In this document: positions 55,855 to 64,000 of the stretch, piece by piece | How positions within the stretch are numbered: position 1 is the stretch's first letter | Layout of the letters: each line of letters begins with the position of its first letter | Assembly (NCBI RefSeq): GCF_014650995.1 | Contig: NZ_BMWA01000010.1 | Span: 104,241 to 168,240, forward strand | DNA from: Streptomyces viridiviolaceus | Lineage (GTDB): Bacteria; Actinomycetota; Actinomycetes; Streptomycetales; Streptomycetaceae | Length of the DNA: 64,000 nucleotides | Direction: 5' to 3' | The notes under the pieces: generated by a model | What the model saw: the letters and a program-made list of their open reading frames with translations, nothing else | Databases searched by the model: none | What the model was told of the DNA's origin: nothing | Position numbers and translations under genes: made by a program

Positions 55855-56083
55855 CGCGTCCCCCTGGGATGTACATGTTCCGGTATTGACGGAGACAAGT
55901 CGATTGACCGAAAGGTTGCGGTCCTGACGGAGATGCACCCCTGCGGGGGCGGACCGGAAGCCGCCGCAGCCGCCCGCGTCGAACAGGATTGCCCCCGGGA
56001 CGATCGGGTACGCGAGGCAGGACCGCGCCCCCGCCGATCAGGTCCGGGCGGGCCGCACGACCGCTGCTACCAGGGAACCTGCC

Positions 56084-56485
56084 ATGGATACACCCGCGAA
56101 CGAGAACCCCGTCACGCCCGCCCAGCGGGCTCTGGACGCGCTCGCCGAGAACACCGAGAACACGGCTGCGTTCGACACGCTCGCGAGCAGCGACGTGCTC
56201 GTCCCGGTGCCCGACGACGCGAGCGACCAGGACGCCGCCGACCCCGCGATGCTGGCACTGCCGGTACTGGAACAGCAGGGCGGCCGACAGGTCGTCCCCG
56301 TGTTCACCTCGGAGCTGGAGATGGCCGACCTGTTGCCGTTCGTCTCCCGCTACCGTGTGGTGCCGCTCGGTGCCCTCGCCGCGCAGTGGCCGGCCGACGA
56401 CCTGTCGCTGTCCATCGACGCCGGCTCGGAGCACCGCCTCACGCTCACCTCGGACGGCGTACGCACCTTGCTGGCCCGGCCGTAG
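56084..56485 (+). CDS. SseB family protein
   Basis: A 133-aa acidic protein with one SseB N-terminal-like domain: ALDALAENTENTAAFDTLA, LVPVPDD, VVPVFTSELEMADLLPF and LSIDAGSEHRLTLTSDGV. Function in actinobacteria is not established; in enterobacteria the name refers to serine sensitivity. It is a single gene, convergent with the MarR regulator. Confidence 0.75.
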   Translation: MDTPANENPVTPAQRALDALAENTENTAAFDTLASSDVLVPVPDDASDQDAADPAMLALPVLEQQGGRQVVPVFTSELEMADLLPFVSRYRVVPLGALAAQWPADDLSLSIDAGSEHRLTLTSDGVRTLLARP

Positions 56486-56507
56486 GGCCCGTCCGCGGGG
56501 CGGGCCC
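56485..56507. terminator. Short hairpin between SseB and MarR genes
   Basis: GGGCCCG and CGGGCCC flank nine bases, directly at the SseB gene stop and 12 bases from the MarR stop. A weak bidirectional terminator candidate. Confidence 0.5.
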
Positions 56508-56519
56508 CCGGGTTCGGGA

Positions 56520-56918
56520 TCAGACCTCTTCGTCGCCCAGCATGCGGGCCAGCACGGCCCGCTGCAGCGGCAGCACCTCGGCGTGCAGGTCGCGGCCGCG
56601 GCGGGTCAGGGCGACCCAGACGCCGCGCCGGTCCTCCACGCAGACGGACCGCTCCACCAGGCCGTCCTTCTCCAGCCGGGCGATGAGCCGGGACAGCGCG
56701 CTCTGGCTGAGGTGGACGCGGCCGACCAGGTTCTGCACCCGGCACTGGTCGCCCTCCTCGGGCGCCGCGGTCGCGAGGATGTCCAGCACCTCGAAGTCGC
56801 TCGCACCCAGGCCGTGCGGGTGCAGTACGCGGTCGATCTCGCACATCGTCCGCGCGTGCACCGCGAGAATGCCGCGCCACCGTTCCTCGAGCCGCGTGCC
56901 GGCCGCCTTCACTGCCAT
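56520..56918 (-). CDS. MarR family transcriptional regulator
   Basis: A 132-aa winged-helix dimer-type regulator, ATG 56918. The recognition region reads VGRVHLSQSALSRLIARLEKDGLVERS and the wing VEDRRGVWVALTRRG; HPHGLGASDFEVLDILA is helix 1-2. MarR proteins usually repress an adjacent gene until a phenolic or oxidised ligand binds. The neighbours on its 5' side are a broken LacI gene and a broken GH42 gene, so its target is not obvious. Confidence 0.9.
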   Translation of the reverse strand: MAVKAAGTRLEERWRGILAVHARTMCEIDRVLHPHGLGASDFEVLDILATAAPEEGDQCRVQNLVGRVHLSQSALSRLIARLEKDGLVERSVCVEDRRGVWVALTRRGRDLHAEVLPLQRAVLARMLGDEEV

Positions 56919-56998
56919 ACCTGCACGGTAACACCGAAACGGTCTTTCATTGAGCGTGCAACTAGTGCGTCCACGGGCGTCTGCGGCACCCGCGCCCC

Positions 56999-57606
56999 TC
57001 ATGTCGACTGCCGCCGCACCCGCTCCGTCGGCAGGATCACCGCCGCCGGGTCCTCGCCGCCGATCTGGGCCAGCAGCACCCGGACCATCTCGGCACCGAT
57101 GCGGTCCCACGGCTGCCCGACGGTCGTCAGCTCGGGGCTCACGGCGACCGCGGCGGGGGAGTCGTCGAACCCGTTGACCGCCACGTCCTCCGGCACCCGC
57201 CGCCCCGCCCGCCGCAGTGCCGCCGGCACACCCTGCGCCTTGAGGTCGGAGGCGACGAACACCGCATCCACGTCCGGGGCCCGGGCGAGCGGCCGGTCCG
57301 CGCCCGCCTCGCCGTCGGCCCGGCTGTAGTCGCCGGAGACGATGTGCCGCTCGTCGATCCCGACTCCGGCCTCGGTGAGCACCTCCCGGTAGCCGGCCAG
57401 GCGCTCGACACCGCCCGGGGTGTCCGGCGGACCGGTGACCACGCCGACCCGTCGGCGCCCCAGCGACAGCAGGTGCCGCACCATGTCCCGGGCGCCGTCC
57501 CGGTCGTCCGCCGCCACGTAGCTCACCTTCGAGCCGAGCCCGATCGGCTTGCCGCACGCCACCAGCGGCACCCCCGCGGTGCGCAGTACCTCGGCCGTGA
57601 GCGCGC
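56999..57606 (-). pseudogene. LacI family regulator, N-terminally truncated
   Basis: The sugar-binding domain of a LacI repressor is present from LTAEVLRTAGVPLVACGKP to the C terminus (VAADDRDGARDMVRHLL, GYREVLTEAGVGID, VNGFDDSPAAVAVSPELTTV). Everything before it, including the helix-turn-helix, is missing: at about 57600 the sequence turns into the opposite-strand GH42 fragment. Without the DNA-binding part it cannot act as a repressor. It matches the usual arrangement of a LacI gene divergent from the beta-galactosidase gene it controls. Confidence 0.85.
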
Positions 57607-58339
57607 CGACGCCTGCTACGAGGCGCTCTACGACCGCCACCTCACGGTCGACTTCGCCCACCCGGAAGCCGACTTGTGGGCCCGTCCACCTTGTCGTCGT
57701 CCCCGCGCTGTACCTGATGACGGAGGCCGCCGGGAACGACCTCGCGGAGTACGTCGAGAGCGGCGGCACCCTCGTCGTGTCGTACTTCTCCGGCATCGTC
57801 GACGAGCACGACGCCGCGCACGAGGGCGCCTACCCCGGTGTGCTCAGGGACGTGCTCGGCCTCACCGTCGAGGAGTTCCCACCCTTGCTGGCGGACGAGC
57901 GGGTGCGCGTCACCGGCCCGGACGGCTCCGCACTGACCGGCGACGTGTGCACGGAGTTCGTCGTGCCCCGGGGCGCCGAGCCGGTGTGGACGTACGCCGA
58001 CGGCCCGGCCGCGGGCCGGCCGGCCGTCACCCGCCACCGCCTCGGCGAGGGCACCGCCTGGTACGTCTCCACCCGCCTCGGCCCCGAGGGCCTGGACGCG
58101 CTCCTCGGCCGGGCGGCGCAGGACGCGCGCATCGCCCCGCGCGCCGACCTGCCCAGGGACGTCGAAGTGGTGCGCCGCGCAGGCGAGTCGGGCACCTTCC
58201 TGTTCGCGATCAACCACAACTCCTCGGACCCCAGGTGCCGCTGGAGGCGCAGGGCACCGAGTTGCTGACCGGGGAACGTGCCGCGGGCCTCCTCGCGGTC
58301 CCGGCGGGAGCCGTCCGGGTCGTCCGGCTCGACGGCTGA
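57601..58339 (+). pseudogene. GH42 beta-galactosidase, 5'-truncated and frameshifted twice
   Basis: Only the trimerisation and C-terminal beta domains remain: RADACYEALYDRHLTVDFAH, then after a frame change near 57680 VVVPALYLMTEAAGNDLAEY and GGTLVVSYFSGIVDEHDAAH, then after another near 58232 VPLEAQGTELLTGERAAG to the stop at 58337-58339. The catalytic TIM barrel of about 400 residues is absent. The left break coincides with the break of the LacI gene, so one deletion removed the start of both. Confidence 0.85.
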
Positions 58340-58540
58340 GCCGCGACTCCCCTCCGCCCGTGCGAGCGCACGAGCCGCGGGCGGAGGGGCCGTCCCTCCC
58401 TCGTACCGCCCCTGCCCGGCACACCGCGCGGCACGGCGATCCGGTACCGGACAAGGGCCGCGGAGTCCGGGACAGCCGGGCCCCGGCTGCGGGACAGTTG
58501 GGGGGCAGGTACGGGGACATCCCGGGGAAGGGAGGGCGGG

Positions 58541-58828
58541 ATGCTGAGGACTCCCGTGGGCGGAACGCGTCTGGACATCCTGGAGTGGCTGAAGGACCCC
58601 GGCGTCCACTTCCCGCGAGCGCGCCGCGCCGACGTCGCCGCACAGGGTGTCGGCGCCGATCTCGTCGCCGCGAAGCTGGGCGTGCCCCGACGGGTGGCGC
58701 TGACCCACCTCGAACTGCTCGTGGACCTCGGCCTGCTCCGCACCAGCAGGATCCGCCGCCGGACGTACTACCGGCGCGACGAGGTGAGGATCGCCGAGGT
58801 CGCCCGGATGTTCGAGAAGGGCTGGTAG
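58541..58828 (+). CDS. Small winged-helix (ArsR-like) regulator
   Basis: A 95-aa protein consisting of one winged helix: TRLDILEWLKDPGVHF, VAAKLGVPRRVALTHLELLVDLGLL and wing RRRTYYRRDEVRIAEV. No metal-binding Cys pair is visible. GGGAGGG precedes ATG 58541. The 200 bases to its left hold nothing I can identify. It is 171 bases before the fluoride channel operon, which it might regulate. Confidence 0.82.
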   Translation: MLRTPVGGTRLDILEWLKDPGVHFPRARRADVAAQGVGADLVAAKLGVPRRVALTHLELLVDLGLLRTSRIRRRTYYRRDEVRIAEVARMFEKGW

Positions 58829-58999
58829 GCGCCGGCGTGACCGGGGCCCGTCCCGGCGTTAACCTGGCCTCCGGCCGCGGTCACCGCCGCGGCACGGCGG
58901 TGGGGCCCGCCGTACCCCGGCCGCGGCACAGCCGCCGCCGACGGTCCCTACGTGCGAACGGGGGCACCTGCTGCCCGGCGAGCAGGAGACGAACCGGCC

Positions 59000-59464
59000 A
59001 TGACAGCGCCAGAGACCACCCGGAATCCCGGCGTCCGTCGGGCCGCGCGGCGGCGGCCCGACTGGCGTGGCCAGGCACCCGTCGTGGCGGTCGTGGCGCT
59101 CGGCGGAGCCGTCGGCGCCTCCGCCCGGTACGGGGCCTCCCTGTGGTGGCCCACGCCGACCGGCGGATTCCCCTGGACGACCTTCTGGGTCAACGCCGCC
59201 GGCTGTGCCGTCATCGGCGTGCTGATGGTGGTCGTCACCGAGCTGCGGGCCGGCCACCGCCTGTTGCGGCCCTTCTTCGGCACCGGGGTGCTCGGCGGCT
59301 TCACCACCTTCTCGACGTACGCCGTCGACAGCCGGCAGCTGTTCGCCGCGGGCCACGCCCGTACGGGCCTGGCCTACCTCGCCGCCACCCCGCTCGCGGC
59401 GCTCGCGGCGGTGTGGCTCTCCGCGTGGGCGGCCCGCGGCGTCCTGACACGGAGGCAGCCATGA
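59000..59464 (+). CDS. crcB: Fluoride channel FluC/CrcB, first copy
   Basis: A 154-aa membrane protein with a 40-residue basic N-terminal extension and four helices. The family signatures are GGAVGASARYGASLW, PWTTFWVNAAGCAVIGVL and GTGVLGGFTTFSTYAVD (the Thr-Phe-Ser-Thr track of the pore). It exports F- passively as a dual-topology dimer. It overlaps the DUF190 gene by ATGA. A second copy ends the operon, as is usual for heterodimeric pairs in Gram-positives. Confidence 0.93.
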   Translation: MTAPETTRNPGVRRAARRRPDWRGQAPVVAVVALGGAVGASARYGASLWWPTPTGGFPWTTFWVNAAGCAVIGVLMVVVTELRAGHRLLRPFFGTGVLGGFTTFSTYAVDSRQLFAAGHARTGLAYLAATPLAALAAVWLSAWAARGVLTRRQP

Positions 59465-59835
59465 CGAGGCCGACCCGCAGCGCCCTGCGCATGACCGTCC
59501 TCATCGGCGAGAACGACACCTGGCACCACCGGCCCCTGTACTCGGAGATCGTCCACCGGGCCCACGCGGCGGGCCTCGCGGGCGCGAGCGTCTTCCACGG
59601 CATCGAGGGGTTCGGCGCCTCGTCCCTGGTCCACACCGCCCGGCTGCTGTCCCTGAGCGAGAACCTGCCGGTGGCCGTCGTGATCGTCGACACGGAGGAG
59701 CGCGTACGGGCCTTCCTGCCGCAGCTCGACGGACTCGTCACCGAGGGTCTGTTGGTCCTCGACGACTGCGAGGTCGTCCGGTACGCCGGGCGGGCGGCGG
59801 AACCCGGCGCCCAGGAGGGGGAGAAGCCGTCGTGA
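59461..59835 (+). CDS. DUF190 family (PII-like) protein
   Basis: A 124-aa protein, ATG 59461. LRMTVLIGENDTWHHRPLYSE opens the fold and GASVFHGIEGFGASSLVHTA carries the nucleotide-loop region. The fold is ferredoxin-like, as in PII signalling proteins. DUF190 genes often sit between two fluC genes, where the protein may sense a nucleotide or modulate the channel. Coupled by ATGA before and GTGA after. Confidence 0.9.
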   Translation: MTRPTRSALRMTVLIGENDTWHHRPLYSEIVHRAHAAGLAGASVFHGIEGFGASSLVHTARLLSLSENLPVAVVIVDTEERVRAFLPQLDGLVTEGLLVLDDCEVVRYAGRAAEPGAQEGEKPS

Positions 59836-60206
59836 ACTGGCTGCTGGTCGTCGCGGGCGCCATGGTCGGCGCCCCGCTCCGCTATCTCACCGACCGCGCG
59901 GTGCAGTCGCGGCACGACTCCGTCTTCCCCTGGGGCACCTTCGTCGTGAACGTCGTCGGCTGCCTGGTCCTCGGGCTGCTGACCGGCGCGGCGGTGGCGG
60001 GAGCCGCCGGCTCCCGCCTCCAACTGCTGCTCGGCACCGGCCTGTGCGGCGCCCTGACGACGTACTCGACCTTCTCGTACGAGACCTTGCGGCTGGCCGA
60101 GACGGGCGCCCGCCTCCACGCCGCCGCGAACGTGGTGGCGAGCGTGGCGGCCGGCCTGGGGGCGGCGTTCGCGGGTGTCACCCTGGCCGAGGCCCTCTGG
60201 GCGTGA
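59832..60206 (+). CDS. crcB: Fluoride channel FluC/CrcB, second copy
   Basis: A 124-aa four-helix protein starting with GTG in a four-base overlap with the DUF190 gene. VAGAMVGAPLRYLTDRAV, WGTFVVNVVGCLVLGLL and GTGLCGALTTYSTFSYE are the channel motifs; the polar track reads Thr-Tyr-Ser-Thr. It likely pairs with the first copy. It converges on the desaturase gene across 13 bases. Confidence 0.93.
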   Translation: MNWLLVVAGAMVGAPLRYLTDRAVQSRHDSVFPWGTFVVNVVGCLVLGLLTGAAVAGAAGSRLQLLLGTGLCGALTTYSTFSYETLRLAETGARLHAAANVVASVAAGLGAAFAGVTLAEALWA

Positions 60207-60219
60207 CACCACGCGCGCC

Positions 60220-61266
60220 TCAGCGGGCGTTGCGCAGCGGCTCCCCGACGCTCCGCAGGTGGCCGAGCGCCTCCCGGTGCGAGGCGAGCAGCCCGGTCTG
60301 GTGGTACGGAATGCCCAGTTCGGCACAGTACCGCTCGGTGATCTCCTGGGCCCTGCCGAGGGCCGGCGTCGGCATGCTGGGGAAGAGGTGGTGCTCGATC
60401 TGGTAGTTGAGCCCGCCCATGAAGGCGTCGATGAGCACACCGCCCCGGACGTTGCGCGAGGTGAGGACCTGACGGCGCAGGAAGTCGAGCCGTGTGCCCT
60501 CCTCGATCATCGGCATCCCCTTGTGGTTGGGGGCGAAGACCGATCCGAGGTAGATCCCGAACAGGCCCTGGTGCACGGCGATGAAGGCGAGCGCCTTGCC
60601 GGGCGACAGCACCGCGAACAGACCGCCGAAGTAGAGGACGAAATGGACGACGAGCAGCGTCCCCTCCAGCAGCGGCCGCTTCATCGACGGGCTGCGCAGC
60701 GCCTTGAAGCTGCTGAAACTGAGGTTGAGCCCTTCCAGGGTGAGCAGCGGAAAGAAAAGGGCAGCCTGGTGCTTTCCGATGAAGCGCGGAATTCCTTGAG
60801 CCTTGCTCGCCTGCCGGCGTGACCACACCAGGATGTCGGGGGCGACGTCCGGGTCCTTTCCCTCGTGATTGGGATTGGCGTGGTGGCGGGTGTGCTTGTT
60901 CATCCACCAGCCGTAGCTCATGCCGAGCAGCAGGTTGGCGACCAGCAGACCGCCGGCTTCACTGGGGCGCCGGCGGGAGAAGACCTGCCGGTGGGCCAGG
61001 TCGTGTGCCGCCAGGCCGAGCTGTCCGAAGACCACCGCCAGGGCGGCGGCGACGATCAGCTGCTGCCAGCTGTCCCCCAGTACGAGGAAGGCGGCGACAC
61101 CTCCCCCGAGCGTGAGGGCCACGGAGGCGAAACGCACGGTGTAATAAAAAGGGCGGCGCCGGAGCAGCCCCGCCTCGGTCATGCGGCGGGACAGTTCGGA
61201 AAAGTCGCTTCCCCTTTCCCCTTCGCGTGTGGACGTGTTCTCCGTGAGCACCATTGGATTGGCCAT
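60220..61266 (-). CDS. Membrane fatty acid desaturase
   Basis: A 348-aa integral membrane di-iron enzyme. The His boxes are HDLAHRQVF, NKHTRHHANPNH and YQIEHHLFPSMP; the Gln in the last box is typical of acyl-lipid/front-end type desaturases. Two pairs of hydrophobic spans lie between boxes (about 40-80 and 180-225). It introduces a double bond into acyl chains, so it adjusts membrane fluidity. ATG 61266 is taken as start. Divergent from the glutaminase gene. Confidence 0.9.
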   Translation of the reverse strand: MANPMVLTENTSTREGERGSDFSELSRRMTEAGLLRRRPFYYTVRFASVALTLGGGVAAFLVLGDSWQQLIVAAALAVVFGQLGLAAHDLAHRQVFSRRRPSEAGGLLVANLLLGMSYGWWMNKHTRHHANPNHEGKDPDVAPDILVWSRRQASKAQGIPRFIGKHQAALFFPLLTLEGLNLSFSSFKALRSPSMKRPLLEGTLLVVHFVLYFGGLFAVLSPGKALAFIAVHQGLFGIYLGSVFAPNHKGMPMIEEGTRLDFLRRQVLTSRNVRGGVLIDAFMGGLNYQIEHHLFPSMPTPALGRAQEITERYCAELGIPYHQTGLLASHREALGHLRSVGEPLRNAR

Positions 61267-61379
61267 GCGCTCAAGTATGTGAACGGTTTTCCGGCCGCAG
61301 AATGACGCCTGCCCCCGAAGGAGGGTGGAGCCAGCCCCACCGTCCCCCGACCGGCGCGCCCCACCCGCCGGGAGGGACA

Positions 61380-62312
61380 ATGGCGATCATGAGTGCGCCG
61401 ACGACCTTCCAGCCGATCCTGGAGCGCATCGCCGAGGACATCGAGCGGACCCCCGGCCGCGGCCGGCCCGCCGACTACATCCCGGCGCTCGCCGCCTGCG
61501 ACCCGCGCCGCTTCGGCATGGCCGTCGCCGAACCGGACGGCACGGTGTACGGCGTGGGGGACTGGCGCGAGCCGTTCTCCACGCAGTCCATCACCAAGGT
61601 CTTCACCCTCGCCCTCGACCTGGCCCGCGAGGGCGACGCCCTCTGGGAGCACGTGGGCCGCGAGCCGTCCGGCAACCCGTTCAACTCCCTGGTGCAACTG
61701 GAGTACGAGAACGGCATCCCGCGCAACCCGTTCATCAACGCGGGCGCCCTCGTCGTCACCGACCGGCTGCACACCCGCACCGGTGACGCGGCCGGTGAAC
61801 TGCTGGCCTTCCTGCGGGCGGAGAGCGGCAACCCGGACCTGACCTACGACGAGGAGGTCGCCGCCTCCGAGGCCGCGCACGGCGACCGGAACGCCGCCCT
61901 CGGCCACTTCATGGCGTCGTACAGCAACATCGACAACCCCGTTCCCGTCCTGCTGGAGCAGTACTTCCGGCAGTGCTCCGTCGCCGCGTCCTGCGCCGAC
62001 CTCGCGCTGGCCACCGGGTTCCTGGCCCGGCACGGCATCCGCGCCGACGGCACCCGGCTGCTGACCCGCAGCCAGGCCAAGCAGGTCAACGCCGTGATGC
62101 TGACCTGCGGCACGTACGACGCGGCCGGCGACTTCGCCTACCGCGTCGGACTGCCGGGCAAGAGCGGCGTGGGCGGCGGCATCATCGCCGTCGTACCGGG
62201 CCGCTGCACGCTGTGCGTGTGGAGCCCCGGCCTGGACGAGCGGGGCAACTCGGTGGCCGGCGTGGCGGCCCTGGACCGCTTCACGACGCTGACCGGACTG
62301 TCGGTGTTCTGA
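61380..62312 (+). CDS. glsA: Glutaminase
   Basis: A 310-aa serine-dependent beta-lactamase-like glutaminase. The catalytic Ser-x-x-Lys is FSTQSITKVF, with NPFINAGALVV, YSNIDNPVPVLLEQYF and GLPGKSGVGGGI as the other family blocks. It hydrolyses glutamine to glutamate and ammonia. ATG 61380 lies four bases after GGGAGGG. Full length, with no STAS or ankyrin extension. Confidence 0.95.
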   Translation: MAIMSAPTTFQPILERIAEDIERTPGRGRPADYIPALAACDPRRFGMAVAEPDGTVYGVGDWREPFSTQSITKVFTLALDLAREGDALWEHVGREPSGNPFNSLVQLEYENGIPRNPFINAGALVVTDRLHTRTGDAAGELLAFLRAESGNPDLTYDEEVAASEAAHGDRNAALGHFMASYSNIDNPVPVLLEQYFRQCSVAASCADLALATGFLARHGIRADGTRLLTRSQAKQVNAVMLTCGTYDAAGDFAYRVGLPGKSGVGGGIIAVVPGRCTLCVWSPGLDERGNSVAGVAALDRFTTLTGLSVF

Positions 62313-62446
62313 GCCGGGGCGGCCGGCCCCGCGGGGACCGGTCCCCGCGGACGTTCCCTCCTCGCTCACACGGCGGCCACACGCAGGCCGCCGGCCGGAA
62401 GGCGGCGCGTCGGTTTCCGGCCACCCGGCACCGGCATGCTGACCAC

Positions 62447-63859
62447 GTGGTGTCCGCCCCGCCTTCCGTCGACCTCCGCCGCTGCCGGGCCATCGGCCTG
62501 GCCGGCACCGCCTGTCTCGCCGTCGGCGGCGAGACCGCCGGCGCCCTGCCCGTGCGGGAACTGTTCCCTCCCGCCTCCGCACCGGCCACCCTCGGCCTGG
62601 TCGCCGTGTACTTCGGTGTCGTGCTGCTCATCGCCGCCTGGGTGCTGCTGGGCCGCCGGCTGCGCGGGCCGGAGCCGCCGACCCCCCGCGCCCTGCTGCT
62701 CGTCCTCGCCGTCTGGTCGGCGCCCCTGCTGCTCGCGCCGCCGCTGTTCAGCCGCGACGTCTACAGCTACCTCGCCCAGGGCGCCATGGCCGACGCCGAG
62801 ATCGACGTGTACACGCAAGGCCCGGCCCGGCTCGGCGGCCCGCTCGCGGCCGAGGTCGCCCCGCTGTGGCAGCACACCGGCGCTCCGTACGGTCCCGTGT
62901 TCATCGGTGTCGCCGCCGCCCTGTCCGGGCTCACCCGCGGCGAACTCCCCGCCGGTCTCGTCGGGATGCGCCTCGTCGCGCTGGCCGGGGTGGCGCTCAT
63001 GGCGGTGGCACTGCCCCGCCTGGCCCGCGCCAGCGGCGCCGACCCGGCCGCCGCCCTGTGGCTCGGCGCCCTCAACCCGCTGGTGCTGCTGCATCTGGTC
63101 GCGGGAGCCCACAACGACGCCGTCATGCTCGGGCTGCTCGGCATGGGCCTGGTCGCCGCCCTGGGCCGGTGGCCGGCGGCGGCCGCCGTGCTCGTCACCC
63201 TCGCCGCACTGGTCAAGGCACCTGCCGTGCTCGGGCTGGCCGCGGTCGTCGTGCTCCAGGTCCGCGCGGGACGCCGCCCGGCAGGGGCCGTCCTGGCCAC
63301 CGCCCTCACGGCGCTGGCCACGACCGTCGCCGCCACGGCCGTCACCGGCACGGGATACGGCTGGACCGCCACCCTCAACACCCCCGTGTCGACCGGGAAC
63401 TGGGCCCTGACCAGCCTCCTCGGCCGGGCCAGCCGCACCCTCCTGGAGCATCTCGGCAGCGACCTCGCACGGCTGGCGGTCCCGGCCTGGCACGCTCTCG
63501 GTGTCGTGGCCGCCGTCGTCGCCGTGCTGGTGATCTGGCTGCGGCTGCGCCCGCACCCGGTGTACGCGGTCGGTCTGAGCCTGGCCGCGGTGGCCGCCCT
63601 CGGCCCGGCGATACGCCCCTGGTACGCGCTGTGGGGCCTGTTCCTCATCGCCGCCGCCGCGCCCAGCACCGCCGTACGGCACCGCACGGCCGCCGTGACC
63701 GGCGTACTCGCGCTCGTCACCCTGCCGGGCGGCGGCCCGGTGGACTCGGGGCAACTAGCGTCCGCGGTCTGTGGCGGTGTGCTCGCCCTGGTCGTGCTCT
63801 GGCAGGCACACCAGGTCCGCCACGCCCGGCCGGCCCCTGCGCCGGGAGGAGCGGCGTGA
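62447..63859 (+). CDS. Polyprenol-phosphomannose-dependent alpha-1,6-mannosyltransferase (MptB-like)
   Basis: A GT-C membrane glycosyltransferase of about 470 aa with roughly a dozen hydrophobic spans. The catalytic loop follows the first helices: LFSRDVYSYLAQGAMADA (acidic residues after the Arg) and APYGPVFIGVAAAL; NPLVLLHLVAGAHNDAVMLG is the second family block. MptB-like enzymes build alpha-1,6-mannan outside the membrane from polyprenol-P-mannose. Start GTG 62447 or 62450. GTGA overlap with the next mannosyltransferase. Confidence 0.85.
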   Translation: MVSAPPSVDLRRCRAIGLAGTACLAVGGETAGALPVRELFPPASAPATLGLVAVYFGVVLLIAAWVLLGRRLRGPEPPTPRALLLVLAVWSAPLLLAPPLFSRDVYSYLAQGAMADAEIDVYTQGPARLGGPLAAEVAPLWQHTGAPYGPVFIGVAAALSGLTRGELPAGLVGMRLVALAGVALMAVALPRLARASGADPAAALWLGALNPLVLLHLVAGAHNDAVMLGLLGMGLVAALGRWPAAAAVLVTLAALVKAPAVLGLAAVVVLQVRAGRRPAGAVLATALTALATTVAATAVTGTGYGWTATLNTPVSTGNWALTSLLGRASRTLLEHLGSDLARLAVPAWHALGVVAAVVAVLVIWLRLRPHPVYAVGLSLAAVAALGPAIRPWYALWGLFLIAAAAPSTAVRHRTAAVTGVLALVTLPGGGPVDSGQLASAVCGGVLALVVLWQAHQVRHARPAPAPGGAA

Positions 63860-64000
63860 GGCAGCCCCGCACCGACCGCGGCCGGCTGCTGCTGGTCCTC
63901 GTCCTCGCCGCCGCCGTGACCGTCTTCACCGCGACGGTGCCGCTGCTGCGGGACTGGTTCGACCTGCGCGTCTACCACGGAGCAGTGCACCACTGGGTCC
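63856..64000 (+). CDS. GT87-like mannosyltransferase, 5' end only (partial)
   Basis: GTG 63856 overlaps the MptB-like stop. The 48 codons visible encode a basic N terminus, one hydrophobic helix (LLLVLVLAAAVTVFTATVPL) and DWFDLRVYHGAVHHWV, which resembles the start of DUF2029/GT87 polyprenol-phosphomannose-dependent alpha-1,2-mannosyltransferases. The right edge of the window cuts the gene. Confidence 0.65.
   Translation, partial: MRQPRTDRGRLLLVLVLAAAVTVFTATVPLLRDWFDLRVYHGAVHHWV

Noticed and set aside
58829..58999. Possible fluoride riboswitch before the FluC operon
   Set aside because: I looked for the conserved crcB-motif core and pseudoknot pairing and found neither; the leader is simply GC-rich.
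1..64000. tRNA, rRNA, CRISPR, insertion sequence, integrase or prophage genes
   Set aside because: I found no T-loop-like GGTTCRANTCC context with a matching acceptor stem, no regularly spaced repeats and no transposase or integrase motifs.

Overview
The window reads as a stretch of a Streptomyces or closely related actinomycete chromosome. It has very high G+C throughout, almost no TTA codons, translational coupling through ATGA and GTGA overlaps, GTG starts, and many gene families typical of the genus (DUF2630, DUF5947, DUF6893-like small protein, SseB, MptB, ECF41 sigma factor, gylR-like IclR). I see no rRNA or tRNA gene, CRISPR array, insertion sequence, prophage or replication origin.

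Layout, left to right. 1-10.5 kb holds the end of a WrbA-like flavodoxin, then stress and redox genes: a disulfide-reductase-type flavoprotein, a DUF2630 protein, an FAD monooxygenase, a hexapeptide-repeat protein, a secreted alpha/beta hydrolase, an AhpD-LuxR fusion regulator divergent from pirin and GNAT genes, an SDR protein, a LuxR regulator and an RsbW-like ATPase. This segment has visible rearrangement: a 69-bp tandem duplication, a 20-bp motif shared by three promoter regions, and a decayed copy of the flavoprotein gene's leader fused to the LuxR gene. 10.6-14.2 kb holds a gylR-like regulator, glycerol kinase and a D-cysteine desulfhydrase/ACC-deaminase-like enzyme.

14.4-28.8 kb is the centrepiece, a complete high-affinity (group 1h, formerly group 5) [NiFe] uptake hydrogenase locus. 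The rightward operon is an unknown 515-aa protein, small subunit, large subunit, NifU-like protein, DUF5947 protein, two tiny proteins and hypA. The convergent leftward operon is hypX, a protease-HypB fusion, hypF, hypC, hypD and hypE. A perfect 36-bp palindrome separates the two. hypF carries a rare TTA codon. Such hydrogenases let dormant actinomycetes live on atmospheric H2. The next block (29-34.7 kb) suits the same starved state: a universal stress protein divergent from a zinc alcohol dehydrogenase, followed by a GH15 glycosidase, glucose-6-phosphate dehydrogenase and gluconokinase.

35-45.5 kb holds a GNAT protein; an AraC regulator convergent with a hydroxyquinol-type aromatic catabolic operon (FAD monooxygenase plus a maleylacetate reductase/hydroxyquinol dioxygenase fusion); relics of two regulators; an ECF41 sigma factor with its own consensus promoter next to an AhpD-like gene; and an MFS exporter divergent from a LysR gene. 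46-56 kb holds a large secreted GH87-like alpha-1,3-glucanase, a membrane PI-PLC-like protein, a long GAPDH, an M20 amidohydrolase, a frameshifted SRPBCC pseudogene, an AMIN-like secreted protein, an SseB protein and a MarR regulator. 57-58.3 kb is a deletion scar joining a headless LacI regulator to a headless GH42 beta-galactosidase. 58.5-64 kb holds a small ArsR-like regulator, a FluC-DUF190-FluC fluoride exporter operon, a fatty acid desaturase, glutaminase, MptB and the start of a second mannosyltransferase cut by the window edge.

Functions are assigned by reading motifs and family resemblance. No database search was run.
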